NCBI RefSeq assembly: GCF_002250115.1
Contig: NZ_CP019985.1
Location: forward strand, 1,240,001-1,304,000
DNA length: 64,000 nucleotides
Direction of reading: 5' to 3'
Source of the DNA: Shouchella clausii
GTDB taxonomy: Bacteria > Bacillota > Bacilli > Bacillales > Bacillaceae_D
The position numbers were made by a program, and so were the translations under genes. A model generated the notes under the pieces. That model saw nothing but the letters and a program-made list of their open reading frames with translations, ran no database searches and was not told the DNA's origin. Of this stretch, positions 9,239 through 17,661 are shown in pieces; within the stretch, counting starts at the first letter, position 1; each line of letters opens with the position of its first letter.

Positions 9239-11761
9239 TTACGTGCCTGTTGCCTGTTTATAGAACGGCGCGGTTTTCTTGTTTTTAGTCGTTTTCGGAT
9301 GGATCGGAATCGAAGACCATTTCGGCGTATTATGTTTCAACTGAGTAACAACGATCGTCATGTCATCCTCAATCACAATCCCTTTTTCCGAACGAATGAC
9401 TTTTTCTAATAGCACATCGGCCACTTCTTGGGGGTCATCGGTTTCAATTTCCTTAATCATACGTTTCATCCACTGCTCTTTGTTTTCAATTTGCCTTTTC
9501 GCATCAAACACCCCATCGCTGCACATAATCAGCAAGTCACCTGGCTTAAGCTGCTCGCTAACAACGTCTACTTCAAATTCGTGGAGAATGCCCATTGGCA
9601 AGTTGCCTGCTTCAATTTTTATGACGTGGTCTTTCCGCTTAATAAAGCTTGGCGTTGATCCAATTTTCAGGAATTTTGCTCCTGCATCTTGCATATCGAT
9701 CATCGCCAGATCGAGGGTGGAGAACATTTCTTCGGTGTTGCGCAATGACAAGATGGAATTGACTGATTTGATTGCCACTGTTTCTTCAATTCCTGATTGC
9801 AGCACTTTTTGCAGCAACTTTAACGTCTCACTGCTTTCCAAATGGGCTTTTTCGCCGTTGCCCATGCCGTCGCTTATCGCAACTGCGAACTTTTCGCTAT
9901 TTAATTTGATCATGGCATAATTGTCTCCAGACAGCCATTCGCCGCCTTTGGCGACTTTGGCAATGCCTGTTTCAACAGTAAAAGGCTTTGCTGACCCAAA
10001 TGAAATATGGCTATATCCATTTGAATAAAAGCCTGGTTCTTCCCGCATTAACACAATCGTTTCCTTGACTAAATCAGAAAGCATTGGCGCGATGATTTTT
10101 TCCGCCTCGCCATTTTCATGGCTGCATAAAACACTCATTTCAATTTCAATACTGCCACTCTCCATGCTGTAAATATCTATATGCCCAACCTCAAGGCCAG
10201 CGTTCCTCAAAGCATCCACCATGTCTTCTTCTTGGATGACATGAGGTTGCTTTTCTTTTTGGATTTCTTTGGCGAAATCCCCCATTACCCGGGAAACGCC
10301 AAGCAATTGGTCGGCGACTAGCCGTTGGCTCTCTAACACTTGCCTCTTCAATTCCTTGTTTGCCCGGTAATGGTTCACTTCCGCATTAAGGGCAGCCATA
10401 ACTTGGTCAGGCTTACGGCAATGGCTGCGCCATTGCCTTTGTAATTTTGGATCGACAACTGTTCCATGCGCCTCACTTTCCTGGACCATTTGCTTCATAG
10501 AATCATAAGTAGCATTAAAATTTTGCATCCAGCACTTTTCTTTCAACATGCACGTTTGGCATGTTTTTTCTGTCACGCGGCTCAGGAGGACATCGACCTC
10601 ATGGTCATGCTCTTCTTCCTCATTTTTAGAAGGTGTATGAAAGCTGTTCGATAGCGTTTGGAATAAAGACGAAAACCGTTCAACCTTTCCCGCTGTCGCG
10701 TCCCGGACTTTCCGTAAATATTGCTGCTGTTCCTGGGAATGCTCAACTGTCCCAGGAATATAGCGTGCTACTTTCGTCAGCCAGCTCTTCGGCGTCAGCA
10801 AAAATAGCGTGATCGCAATGGCAGATTCTGACACACTTGCCCCAAGCCCGCCCCCTTGGCCATACATGCCAATTAAGAGCGTTCCTACAAGTAAGCCAAG
10901 TGACACGCCGATCCGTTTCCCTTCCTTTAACAACCCTCCTAACAAGCCTGCAAAGGCAAGCAGGCTCATCTGATAAAGACTTGCTAAACTCGCCAAGCTT
11001 AAAATCAAGCCGGTCACCACTCCGACGGTCGAGCCTATTGCAGCCCCGCCAACAAAAGCAAACACTAAAACGAGATAACTGGCAAAGCTATGCTGAAGCA
11101 CAGCCTCATTTATCGTCCAACCGACTGTTCCTGTCATTACAGAGGCAAGCAAGATAATTAAACAAATAATTTCTTCATTACGGAGTGCTTGTCCACCTCT
11201 TTTTCCTGTCACAAGCGGTATGCTTTGAATAAAGATCATTGTCAGGATAAAGCTAAGCGCCGCTTCGACTGTAGCCATCATCATCGCATATTGGCTTAAT
11301 CCACCTTCTGTTAAAAATACGAGTGACAGCCTTGTAGCGATGCTAGCTGAAAACACGAGATAAGGGAGCGATTTAGTAGGGTGTTTCATGAACATTTTCA
11401 TACATTTGTACAGGATAAGAAAAAACCCGATCCCTGCAATCGCAAAAATAAACTGACCATGAAAACTAAACACGGCACCTGCTAATAACGAAGCTGCAGC
11501 AATGAGTGATTGAGAGCGCCTTAACAAAAACACAGCCGCCAAGAATGGCAAGATAAATGGCGTCAACTCTGATAAAATCATAGCCCTTCCTAGCAGAAAA
11601 CCAAGAATGGCAATGAATATGCCCCAATCATAAAGCACCGTTTTGGCTCCGCTTTTAAGGGCTTGTCCACTGCTTGCACATTTGGTCCATATGCCGTTTA
11701 GCTTTTCGGCTACTTTCGCTGTACCCATTTCTTCTGACGTCTTTATCACTTTACTGATCAT
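9239..11761 (-). CDS. spoIIE: stage II sporulation protein E, PP2C serine phosphatase
   Basis: SpoIIE sits at the polar sporulation septum and dephosphorylates SpoIIAA to release SigF. The N-terminal third is strongly hydrophobic with about ten membrane segments, followed by a central FtsZ-interacting region and a C-terminal PP2C phosphatase domain with ISDGMGNGEKA and IMCSDGVFD. The ATG at 11761 (840 aa) follows GGGTGG; a GTG four codons upstream is possible. Length compares with 827 in B. subtilis. It has a promoter of the Spo0A-dependent class just upstream. Confidence 0.97.
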   Translation of the reverse strand: MISKVIKTSEEMGTAKVAEKLNGIWTKCASSGQALKSGAKTVLYDWGIFIAILGFLLGRAMILSELTPFILPFLAAVFLLRRSQSLIAAASLLAGAVFSFHGQFIFAIAGIGFFLILYKCMKMFMKHPTKSLPYLVFSASIATRLSLVFLTEGGLSQYAMMMATVEAALSFILTMIFIQSIPLVTGKRGGQALRNEEIICLIILLASVMTGTVGWTINEAVLQHSFASYLVLVFAFVGGAAIGSTVGVVTGLILSLASLASLYQMSLLAFAGLLGGLLKEGKRIGVSLGLLVGTLLIGMYGQGGGLGASVSESAIAITLFLLTPKSWLTKVARYIPGTVEHSQEQQQYLRKVRDATAGKVERFSSLFQTLSNSFHTPSKNEEEEHDHEVDVLLSRVTEKTCQTCMLKEKCWMQNFNATYDSMKQMVQESEAHGTVVDPKLQRQWRSHCRKPDQVMAALNAEVNHYRANKELKRQVLESQRLVADQLLGVSRVMGDFAKEIQKEKQPHVIQEEDMVDALRNAGLEVGHIDIYSMESGSIEIEMSVLCSHENGEAEKIIAPMLSDLVKETIVLMREEPGFYSNGYSHISFGSAKPFTVETGIAKVAKGGEWLSGDNYAMIKLNSEKFAVAISDGMGNGEKAHLESSETLKLLQKVLQSGIEETVAIKSVNSILSLRNTEEMFSTLDLAMIDMQDAGAKFLKIGSTPSFIKRKDHVIKIEAGNLPMGILHEFEVDVVSEQLKPGDLLIMCSDGVFDAKRQIENKEQWMKRMIKEIETDDPQEVADVLLEKVIRSEKGIVIEDDMTIVVTQLKHNTPKWSSIPIHPKTTKNKKTAPFYKQATGT

Positions 11762-11793
11762 TCTCGCCACCACCCTATTAATATCGTACGTCC

Positions 11794-11826
11794 ACTATAG
11801 CAAGCAAAGCTGGAGCAATTTGTCAG
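11794..11826 (-). promoter_or_regulatory. spoIIE promoter, 21-bp spacer
   Basis: On the minus strand CTGACA (11821-11826) and TATAGT (11794-11799) are separated by exactly 21 bp. The long spacer matches the known spoIIE promoter of B. subtilis, where SigA polymerase needs phosphorylated Spo0A. The start codon is about 33 bp downstream of the -10. Confidence 0.7.
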
Positions 11827-11852
11827 AATTAAGGGCCAATATGAAAAATTAT

Positions 11853-11859
11853 TTCGACG
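11853..11859 (-). promoter_or_regulatory. candidate Spo0A box upstream of spoIIE
   Basis: On the minus strand CGTCGAA matches the 0A box TGTCGAA at six of seven positions, 27 bp upstream of the -35 element. The nearby AATCGAA on the plus strand (about 11894) is weaker. No perfect box was seen. Confidence 0.4.
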
Positions 11860-12020
11860 TACTTCGGGCAAATCAGTGTGGATGATTCACAAAAATCGAA
11901 TAATGGGGGTTTGATGTTAGCGTATCTTTGGATAGATGCTCAATGGTTGGCTAGAAATGACGTACGAATTTAGGCATGGGGAAAAATCTTTTTTCTCAGT
12001 CTGTTGCTTTACCGCCAACA

Positions 12021-12048
12021 TAAAAAGCCGCACCTAACGATGCGGCTT
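12021..12048 (-). terminator. intrinsic terminator after the CitMHS gene
   Basis: On the minus strand AAGCCGCA and TGCGGCTT form an 8-bp stem around TCGTTAGG, followed by a run of T (AAGCCGCATCGTTAGG, then TGCGGCTTTTTA). It lies about 45 bp beyond the transporter stop. Confidence 0.85.
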
Positions 12049-12084
12049 CAGACAGTAGGCAAACGTGCTTTCTATCAGTCTGAG
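12048..12084. repeat. interspersed CAGAC-type hairpin element, copy B
   Basis: It begins TCAGACAGTAG and ends CTATCAGTCTGA, which can pair imperfectly around GCAAACGTGCTTT. It lies between the CitMHS stop and its terminator. It shares its ends and core with the copies at 568, 13803, 35117 and 43562. Confidence 0.55.
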
Positions 12085-12092
12085 TAGAGCTT

Positions 12093-13415
12093 TTATGCAA
12101 ATGTAATAATGCCGAGGATGTAAGCGATCACAAGCATGACGATGCTAAATCCCCACATGATAAAAAAGGAATAGCGGATATGTTTGCCCATTTCAAGGCC
12201 TGCAAGTTGCAATGCCAGCCATACAGCCGGAGCAAGGGGGCTAACAAATGTCCCAATGATGTTTCCGATCACGAGCGCATATGCGGCTGAAGTAGAAGAA
12301 ACTCCGACTTCCGTTACAATCTGTTCAACGAGTGGCAACAATGCAAAATAATAGGCATCTGTGCTTAAAATTAAGTCAAATGGGACGCCAAAAAAACCGA
12401 TAATGACGTGAATATAAGGAACAACAGCGTGTGGAAGCACGCCGACTATATCGACTGCTAGCGCCTGGAGCATTCCCGACTCGTTTAAAATCCCTAAAAA
12501 ACAGCCTGCAGCAATGATGATCGTTGCCATCATTAACGCATTGGGTGCATGCTTTTTAATGGCTTCCATTTGGTCGTCTACGTTCCGTAAATTAAACGGC
12601 AGCGCCAGTGCCACGCCAAGCATAAATACGAGCGGGGCCGGCAAGACGTCGATTGCCAAAACAATAATGACGGCAGCCATTAGGAGAGCATTGACGGTCA
12701 TTTGCAGAGCGCCTGCTTTCTTTTGGCTTTCTGTTTCTTTCGAGTCATTTGCCGCGTAAGCTGTAGCTGCTGCTTCATTCCATACGTGGCGATTAGCAAT
12801 TCTCTTCTTTTCTCTAATAGCAAGCAACACCGCTAGCCCGATCAGCAAGGCGATGCCAATAAGCTGCAAAGGGATAAGCGGCAACCAAAGTTCCCCGGCG
12901 CTCATATTAAGTACGGTACCAACGCGCGCCACCGGTCCTGCCCACGGCACCATATTCATAATGCTTGCCCCTAGACCGACTAAAAGCAAGAGCAAATACG
13001 GGCTCATCTGTAAACGCTTGTAAGTAGGCAAAAGCGCCGGGATTGTCAGCAAGAACGTTGTTGCTCCCGAGCCATCGAGATGAGCGACGCAGGCAACGAT
13101 CACTGTTGCTACTGCTACGCCAATGACATTTCCTTTTGAGAGGGCAAGCACTTTATTGATAACAGGGTCAAACAAGCCTGCATCTTGCATAATGCCAAAA
13201 AAGAGTATCGCAAAAATAAACATGACGGCGACAGAAATCACATCATTGACACCTACACTGAAAAAGCTACCAATGTCATTTAAATCGAAGCCTGCAACAG
13301 CCGCAGCTATAATGGGAATAAGCGTAAAAGCAACGATTGGCGACACTTTTTTGCTGATAAGCAAAGCGACGACTGCCACAATCGCAATCAGTCCAATAAA
13401 ACTAAGACTAAACAT
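12093..13415 (-). CDS. CitMHS-family citrate/divalent-cation transporter
   Basis: This 440-residue integral membrane protein has about 11-12 hydrophobic segments. The conserved AHLDGSGATTFLLTIPALLP and GASIMNMVPWAGPVARV stretches are hallmarks of the CitM/CitH/CitN family, which imports citrate complexed with magnesium or calcium. An AAGGAGA precedes the ATG. No two-component system or catabolic gene is adjacent, so inducer and exact substrate are not evident; a malate or other dicarboxylate substrate is possible. It is not part of the B. subtilis core order here. Confidence 0.88.
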   Translation of the reverse strand: MFSLSFIGLIAIVAVVALLISKKVSPIVAFTLIPIIAAAVAGFDLNDIGSFFSVGVNDVISVAVMFIFAILFFGIMQDAGLFDPVINKVLALSKGNVIGVAVATVIVACVAHLDGSGATTFLLTIPALLPTYKRLQMSPYLLLLLVGLGASIMNMVPWAGPVARVGTVLNMSAGELWLPLIPLQLIGIALLIGLAVLLAIREKKRIANRHVWNEAAATAYAANDSKETESQKKAGALQMTVNALLMAAVIIVLAIDVLPAPLVFMLGVALALPFNLRNVDDQMEAIKKHAPNALMMATIIIAAGCFLGILNESGMLQALAVDIVGVLPHAVVPYIHVIIGFFGVPFDLILSTDAYYFALLPLVEQIVTEVGVSSTSAAYALVIGNIIGTFVSPLAPAVWLALQLAGLEMGKHIRYSFFIMWGFSIVMLVIAYILGIITFA

Positions 13416-13554
13416 ACTGGTCTCCTTCCAAGCAATTAATCCATCTTATAATGAGATTTCTCTTATCTTAACGAAACAGGCGCACTTTGTAACCGTTTTC
13501 AATTTAATGGGCATTCTATTCATTTTTTTTATTTTGTCCATTTTGTTTATGAGA

Positions 13555-13593
13555 CAAAAAAACCCCTCTTTTCCTAAACAGAAAAGAGGGGTT
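13555..13593 (-). terminator. intrinsic terminator downstream of tRNA-Met
   Basis: On the minus strand AACCCCTCTTTTC pairs with GAAAAGAGGGGTT (13 bp) around TGTTTAG and is followed by a T-run. It lies 52 bp past the tRNA 3' end. Confidence 0.88.
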
Positions 13594-13644
13594 CATCCTG
13601 TAGAAAACGCTCAATGTCTATCTACTAGTCTGACAAATGATAGA

Positions 13645-13718
13645 TAGCGGCGGAGGGGATCGAACCCCCGACCTCACGGGTATGAACCGTACGCTCTAGC
13701 CAGCTGAGCTACACCGCC
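13645..13718 (-). tRNA. trnM: tRNA-Met (anticodon CAU), CCA not encoded
   Basis: The reverse strand folds as a 74-nt cloverleaf: acceptor GGCGGTG with CGCCGCT (two wobbles), D-arm GCTC/GAGC, anticodon arm TACGG-TTCATAC-CCGTG with anticodon CAU, and T-arm GGGGG-TTCGATC-CCCTC. The 3' CCA is not encoded. B. subtilis has tRNA-Met plus tRNA-Glu between yabR and spoIIE; only the Met gene was found here. The sequence matches elongator-type tRNA-Met as remembered. Confidence 0.95.
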
Positions 13719-13802
13719 TCGCTTTTCACGACATTAGTTAATATACTTGTTTTTTGGATGAAAGTCAACATTAAAATCTAGAGCGAACCGAATTTCCTTC
13801 CC

Positions 13803-13836
13803 ACAAACATGATCGAGCGTTTCTATCAGTCTGAGT
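13803..13836. repeat. interspersed CAGAC-type element, copy C
   Basis: It contains AAACATGATCGAGCGTTTCTATCAGTCTGAG, whose right end TTTCTATCAGTCTGAG is identical to copy B at 12048. The left end is degenerate. It lies in the yabR 3' flank. Confidence 0.5.
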
Positions 13837-13855
13837 AATGTTGTCGACAACATTA
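13836..13855. repeat. perfect 20-bp palindrome
   Basis: TAATGTTGTCGACAACATTA is its own reverse complement. It lies between the repeat element and a GC-rich hairpin in the yabR 3' flank. No known operator was recognised. Confidence 0.6.
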
Positions 13856-13881
13856 GAGGAGCAGGATTGCCCTGCTCCTCT
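13855..13881 (-). terminator. GC-rich hairpin after yabR, possible terminator
   Basis: AGAGGAGCAGG and CCTGCTCCTCT form an 11-bp perfect stem with a five-base loop, 46 bp after the yabR stop. The downstream T-tract is missing, so it may act as an RNA-stabilising 3' hairpin rather than a classic terminator. Confidence 0.5.
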
Positions 13882-13926
13882 CTCACTCCTATTTACAAAC
13901 AGATATACGTTACACAAGCAACATCG

Positions 13927-14355
13927 CTATCCGCGTTTTGCACCCCGACCGCCGCGTTTAGACTCTGTTTGCCTTTTGATCGTCGACAAACGTTCTTCGC
14001 TATCTTTTAGGAAACGGCTCATCTTGTCTTCAAAAGACGCAGCAGGGCGCGACTTTCCGCCTCCCCGATTGTTACCGGAGCGCGGATGAGGGCGCGGAGG
14101 GCGGCTTTCTCCTTCGGGACGGTCAACCGCTTTACGGATCGAAAGACCAATTTTGCCGTCTTTTTCTACATTGACGACTTTGACTGTCACTTCATCGCCA
14201 ACCTTTAGAAGTTCATTTATATCTTTTACATAATGATCCGCAACCTCACTAATGTGAACCAGACCCGTTGATCCGCCTGGCAATTCCACAAATGCACCGA
14301 AATGTGTAATGCCAGTCACCTTGCCTTGCAGCTTGCTGCCTGCTTCAATGGACAT
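13927..14355 (-). CDS. yabR: S1 RNA-binding domain protein, YabR-like
   Basis: Residues 1-75 form a single S1 domain (GSKLQGKVTGITHFGAFVEL, then GLVHISEVAD and DGKIGLSIRK). A low-complexity arginine, glycine and proline-rich tail follows, then a C-terminal FEDKMSRFLKDSEERL motif. It is 142 residues from the ATG at 14355, which has AAGGAGG about 12 bp upstream; an ATG directly abutting that site is less likely. Its place after divIC matches B. subtilis. It probably binds RNA or ribosomes; the target is unknown. Confidence 0.9.
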   Translation of the reverse strand: MSIEAGSKLQGKVTGITHFGAFVELPGGSTGLVHISEVADHYVKDINELLKVGDEVTVKVVNVEKDGKIGLSIRKAVDRPEGESRPPRPHPRSGNNRGGGKSRPAASFEDKMSRFLKDSEERLSTIKRQTESKRGGRGAKRG

Positions 14356-14432
14356 GAAAACGTACATCCTCCTTAAATTTTGGGTGAACTAAACGTACTC
14401 CAATATATTATACCCGACCTGAAATTTTGGTG

Positions 14433-14825
14433 TCAATCGCTCGACTGCTGCTTGGAGACGTTAATTCTTGTTTCGCCTGGAAGAGTGAGGTAATAATCAC
14501 GTCTGGCAATCTCTTTAATGAATTCATCGTCTTGAAAATTGGCAATGTCGCGCAAGAGCTGTTCTTCCTCATTCTTTAACTGTTCCAATTGTTCAGCCGC
14601 AGCTTGTTGTTCTTGCCGTTTTTCATTAATATCAGCTCGTTGCGAAAACAGCGTTACACTGCAACAAATAGCGAGCACACTAAAGACGACGCCCATAAAC
14701 CCAAGCCTGCGATAGAGACCTTTTCGCCTTTTCGCTTGTCGGATTAGTTCTTGCTGCCTTTGCTCCATATAGTCTGTGTCAAGTTCTTTAATCGTTGCCC
14801 GGTGTTTCACTGCCAAGTCGCTCAC
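14433..14825 (-). CDS. divIC: septum formation initiator DivIC
   Basis: This bitopic division protein acts with FtsL and DivIB at the septum. The 130-residue sequence has a short charged cytoplasmic N-terminus, one membrane segment (about 42-62) and an external coiled coil rich in E, Q and L. It ends with the FtsB/DivIC-like EIARRDYYLTLPGET motif. It overlaps the end of yabQ by 4 bp, so translation is probably coupled. Confidence 0.95.
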   Translation of the reverse strand: MSDLAVKHRATIKELDTDYMEQRQQELIRQAKRRKGLYRRLGFMGVVFSVLAICCSVTLFSQRADINEKRQEQQAAAEQLEQLKNEEEQLLRDIANFQDDEFIKEIARRDYYLTLPGETRINVSKQQSSD

Positions 14826-15385
14826 CTCTCGTCTTTTTTCCTAAAACGCTCCAATCGTTCCTGCCATTTACGCAAGATAGGCTGTCCTTTTTTTAACAGG
14901 CCAACAACGCCTAGTTTTTTCATTAGCCAATATAGGGGTTTAAGCAGGACATAAAGAATGATGCTCCACACAGAGATTACTATAATCATAACCAAGCGGC
15001 GCACGGACATCAACAACCATTTTATCGGCATGACAATGAATGCTTTTAACAAACCCCAAACAAACCGTAATACAGCTTGAACGATTGTAATGACTAAATT
15101 GACGAGCCAGTTATACACGCCTTTAAACAATGCTTGGTAGGCAGCATAGCCACATAGTAGCGCCAAAAATACGTAAATTCGAATATCTCCCTGGTTTGTC
15201 TTAAATAAAATATAAAAGACAAGCAGCGCTTGGACAATCCAAAAGGCAATGTCAAGCAAGGCGATGTGAATCCGGAAAGTACGTTGCCTTGGCAGAAAAC
15301 GGCCGTACGTATCAACAGCCGCGCCAAGACAGATGCCCATTGCGGCCATAGCGACCATTGTATAGAACTGAACAGTTAAAGCCAT
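14822..15385 (-). CDS. yabQ: spore cortex biosynthesis protein YabQ
   Basis: This 187-residue membrane protein has about five hydrophobic segments and a basic C-terminal tail. In B. subtilis YabQ lies in the outer forespore membrane and is needed for cortex formation. Here it follows yabP with the stop of one touching the start of the other at 15385, and overlaps divIC, reproducing the B. subtilis yabP-yabQ-divIC order. Confidence 0.92.
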   Translation of the reverse strand: MALTVQFYTMVAMAAMGICLGAAVDTYGRFLPRQRTFRIHIALLDIAFWIVQALLVFYILFKTNQGDIRIYVFLALLCGYAAYQALFKGVYNWLVNLVITIVQAVLRFVWGLLKAFIVMPIKWLLMSVRRLVMIIVISVWSIILYVLLKPLYWLMKKLGVVGLLKKGQPILRKWQERLERFRKKDER

Positions 15386-15699
15386 TATTTAAACAGTTTT
15401 CCAAAGAGCCCTTTGGATTTTCCTTGCTGGTTTTGATCGACATAAATCAGGTCGTGGATTTTTCCCTCAATCGAAACATTCCCTTGCTCGACATTTAAGT
15501 TTTTCATATAAAGGTTTTCGCCTCGGACCGACAAATAGCCTTGTACCGTTTCCAGCAAAAATTCTTCGCTATCGAAACTGTCTACTTGTTTGACGCCTGT
15601 TATATCTAATTGCTTGCGCCCGCGCAACGTAACGTCGTGGTCGTTGTTTTTTCTTTCACGTCCCATTGGTGTGCCAAACTCGTAAGTAGAACCGTCCAT
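15385..15699 (-). CDS. yabP: sporulation protein YabP
   Basis: The 104-residue protein matches the YabP/YqfC family (HDVTLRGRKQLDITGVKQVDSFDSEEFLLETVQGYLSVRGENLYMKNLNVEQG). The ATG at 15699 is chosen because AGGAGGG precedes it; the longer open frame upstream is cysteine-rich and unlike the family. B. subtilis yabP is SigE-controlled and required for cortex assembly. Its usual upstream neighbour rqcP lies 4.4 kb away here, so it needs its own promoter. Confidence 0.93.
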   Translation of the reverse strand: MDGSTYEFGTPMGRERKNNDHDVTLRGRKQLDITGVKQVDSFDSEEFLLETVQGYLSVRGENLYMKNLNVEQGNVSIEGKIHDLIYVDQNQQGKSKGLFGKLFK

Positions 15700-15734
15700 T
15701 TTTTGCACCCTCCTAGAAAGCATGTCTTTATTGC

Positions 15735-15742
15735 AATGTATG
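15735..15742 (-). promoter_or_regulatory. possible SigE -10 element before yabP
   Basis: On the minus strand CATACATT matches the SigE -10 CATACANT perfectly, 35 bp upstream of the yabP start. The expected -35 region is a poor match and contains a GGGGCAAAGCCCC hairpin, so this is tentative. Confidence 0.4.
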
Positions 15743-15835
15743 CATGGGGCTTTGCCCCTAGAACAAGCTGCTAGCACAAAACACACTCTAATGGAGACGG
15801 TCCGGCTCTATTTGTTTAAAGGATGTTGCTTCCAA

Positions 15836-16429
15836 TCATGAAAGTTCTTTGCCCTTTTGCGGTTCTGTTTTTGGGCGCTCTTGAATGCGGCGCTTTAAGT
15901 AGATGCCGACGGCAAGAAGAATAGCCACTCCTAACATTGCGTACGTCAAGTATGAATGAACCATGTTCTCGGCTGCACGCCCATATACATAAAAGAGGAT
16001 GCCAACTGCATAAAACTTAACAGCTCTCCCAAGTGCGGCGTAAACCATCAGTTTCCATAGCGAAAAGTGGAGCGCCCCTGATAAAATCGTAAATACTTTA
16101 AAAGGGATCGGCGTAAACGCGCCAATTAATATAGCTGCCTCACCGTTCTTCTTAAACAGATTCTCGGCCTTTGTTAAAGCGCTTGGCTTTAACCACTTTT
16201 GCAAGACAGAATTTCCGAGCAAACGGCCAAGCATATACCCTACTGGCGTGCCAAGAAGACAAGCGATATACCCTACTGTTGCAAACCAAATGGCTTGGTT
16301 TGGGTGAAGCAAGCTTAAGGACACTTGTAGAAAAAACGCAGGCACTGGAAAAATCACAGCATCTGCAAAGGCATGCACGAATAACCCCCAGTAACCAAAA
16401 TCTTCTAAAAACCCCATTATTCCGTCCAA
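15836..16429 (-). CDS. VTT-domain (DedA/YqaA-type) membrane protein
   Basis: The 197-residue protein has about five membrane segments and the VTT domain: GYWGLFVHAFADAVIFPVPAF, GTPVGYMLGRLLG and the FTPIPFKVFTILSGAL motif. Relatives act in lipid or undecaprenyl-phosphate traffic and membrane homeostasis; YqaA-type members are uncharacterised. A TTG start at 16429 has AGAGGGG about 10 bp upstream, while an ATG four codons later has no good site. It is the first gene of the block inserted between rqcP and yabP. Confidence 0.8.
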   Translation of the reverse strand: MDGIMGFLEDFGYWGLFVHAFADAVIFPVPAFFLQVSLSLLHPNQAIWFATVGYIACLLGTPVGYMLGRLLGNSVLQKWLKPSALTKAENLFKKNGEAAILIGAFTPIPFKVFTILSGALHFSLWKLMVYAALGRAVKFYAVGILFYVYGRAAENMVHSYLTYAMLGVAILLAVGIYLKRRIQERPKTEPQKGKELS

Positions 16430-16515
16430 TCGATAGGCGCCCCTCTCTGAAACAAGAGCTTCTTTTATTCTCTATTTTATGAGCGCTTCCGCTGTCTAAG
16501 TACAGCCTTGCCAAC

Positions 16516-17562
16516 TTAGTTCATTAGCTGTGCTTGTTTCTCCTGCTTTAGCTGCTCATTTTTTTTCTTAAATTTTTCATTATGGGAAGATACATACGCT
16601 TGCTTATCCGCTTTTGGGTCCAAAAACTGCTTAACGCCATTTACTGCTGTTGCCCCTTCAACAAACGCCCCTGATATGAGCTGAAGTTTCCCTTCGTGCC
16701 TTGTCACATCTCCAGCAGCAAAAATGCCAGGCTGACTTGTCTCCATACAGGCCGATACGCGGAGAAAGCCGTCTTCTTCCAATTCAAGGCCTGCTTCAAT
16801 TAAAAAGCAGCCATCTAGTTTCATTCCATGGTTTACAATGACAGCATCGACTTCGATTTGTCGTTGTTCGCCTGTATCACAATGAGCAAGGGTAACCGCT
16901 TCAATCGCAGAGCCTACGCCATGCAGTTCTTTTATTTGGTAGGGGGTGTGTATTTTTGTCACTGATCTCATTTGTTCTACATTTTTTTCATGGCCGCCAA
17001 ACTCATTGCGCCGATGGCACACAACCACTTCTTTTGAAATGTTGGCCAGTTCGTTCGCCCAGTCGACAGCTGCATTGCCCCCTCCAGAGATTAAAACCCG
17101 TTTGTTTGCAAATATGTCCATTTGCGTGACCGTGTAATGGAGATTGGAAACTTCATACCGGTCGGCGCCCTCAATTTCAAGCTTCTGCATAACAGGGATG
17201 CCATGCCCAGAAGCAAGCATTACCGCCCGTGTATAATGGGCCTCACCTTGCTCGTTCATTAGGGTGTACGTGTTATCAGGCTCCCGCACCATCCGTACGA
17301 TGTGTTCATTTAAACATATCGTTGGGTTAAAGGTCGTTGCCTGTTCCACAAGCTGGTCAATTAATTTTCTGCCTGTTGTAGGCGGCATTCCCCCAACATC
17401 CCAAATAATTTTTTCTGGGTAAAACAAAATTTTGCCGCCTAGCTCTTTATTGTATTCAACGAGCTTTACTTTTAAATCGCGCATCCCTGCATAAAACGTG
17501 CTATATAAACCGGCTGGCCCGCCGCCAATAATGGTTAGGTCAAACATCTCTTTTTCCTGCAC
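16516..17562 (-). CDS. ferredoxin/flavodoxin-NADP reductase, thioredoxin-reductase-like
   Basis: This 348-residue flavoprotein has the FAD loop LTIIGGGPAGLYST, the NADPH loop VLISGGGNAAVDWA and the C-terminal FAD motif GIFAAGDVT. It lacks the CxxC of thioredoxin reductase, which is typical of Bacillus YumC-type ferredoxin-NADP reductases. The GTG at 17562 is chosen because GGAGGA lies 6 bp upstream. A near-perfect Fur box lies 26 bp upstream, so this copy is probably iron-regulated and may supply electrons for flavodoxin or for heme or siderophore iron release. Confidence 0.9.
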   Translation of the reverse strand: MQEKEMFDLTIIGGGPAGLYSTFYAGMRDLKVKLVEYNKELGGKILFYPEKIIWDVGGMPPTTGRKLIDQLVEQATTFNPTICLNEHIVRMVREPDNTYTLMNEQGEAHYTRAVMLASGHGIPVMQKLEIEGADRYEVSNLHYTVTQMDIFANKRVLISGGGNAAVDWANELANISKEVVVCHRRNEFGGHEKNVEQMRSVTKIHTPYQIKELHGVGSAIEAVTLAHCDTGEQRQIEVDAVIVNHGMKLDGCFLIEAGLELEEDGFLRVSACMETSQPGIFAAGDVTRHEGKLQLISGAFVEGATAVNGVKQFLDPKADKQAYVSSHNEKFKKKNEQLKQEKQAQLMN

Positions 17563-17587
17563 GGTTATTCCTCCGTCCACTCTCTAG

Positions 17588-17606
17588 GATAATGAAAATC
17601 ATTCTC
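17588..17606. promoter_or_regulatory. Fur box upstream of the ferredoxin reductase gene
   Basis: GATAATGAAAATCATTCTC matches the classical 19-bp Fur box GATAATGATAATCATTATC at 17 of 19 positions. It overlaps the region where the reductase promoter must lie. Confidence 0.75.
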
Positions 17607-17661
17607 ACTTTTCTTTTAGTTTAGAGGAGGAATGCACCATTTTCAAGCGCCAAAACGAGGT

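Noticed and set aside
13613-13647. CTATCTA/TAGATAG hairpin beside tRNA-Met
   Set aside because: Only a 7-bp A/T-rich stem with a long loop directly downstream of the tRNA; probably a chance or processing structure, not a separate feature.
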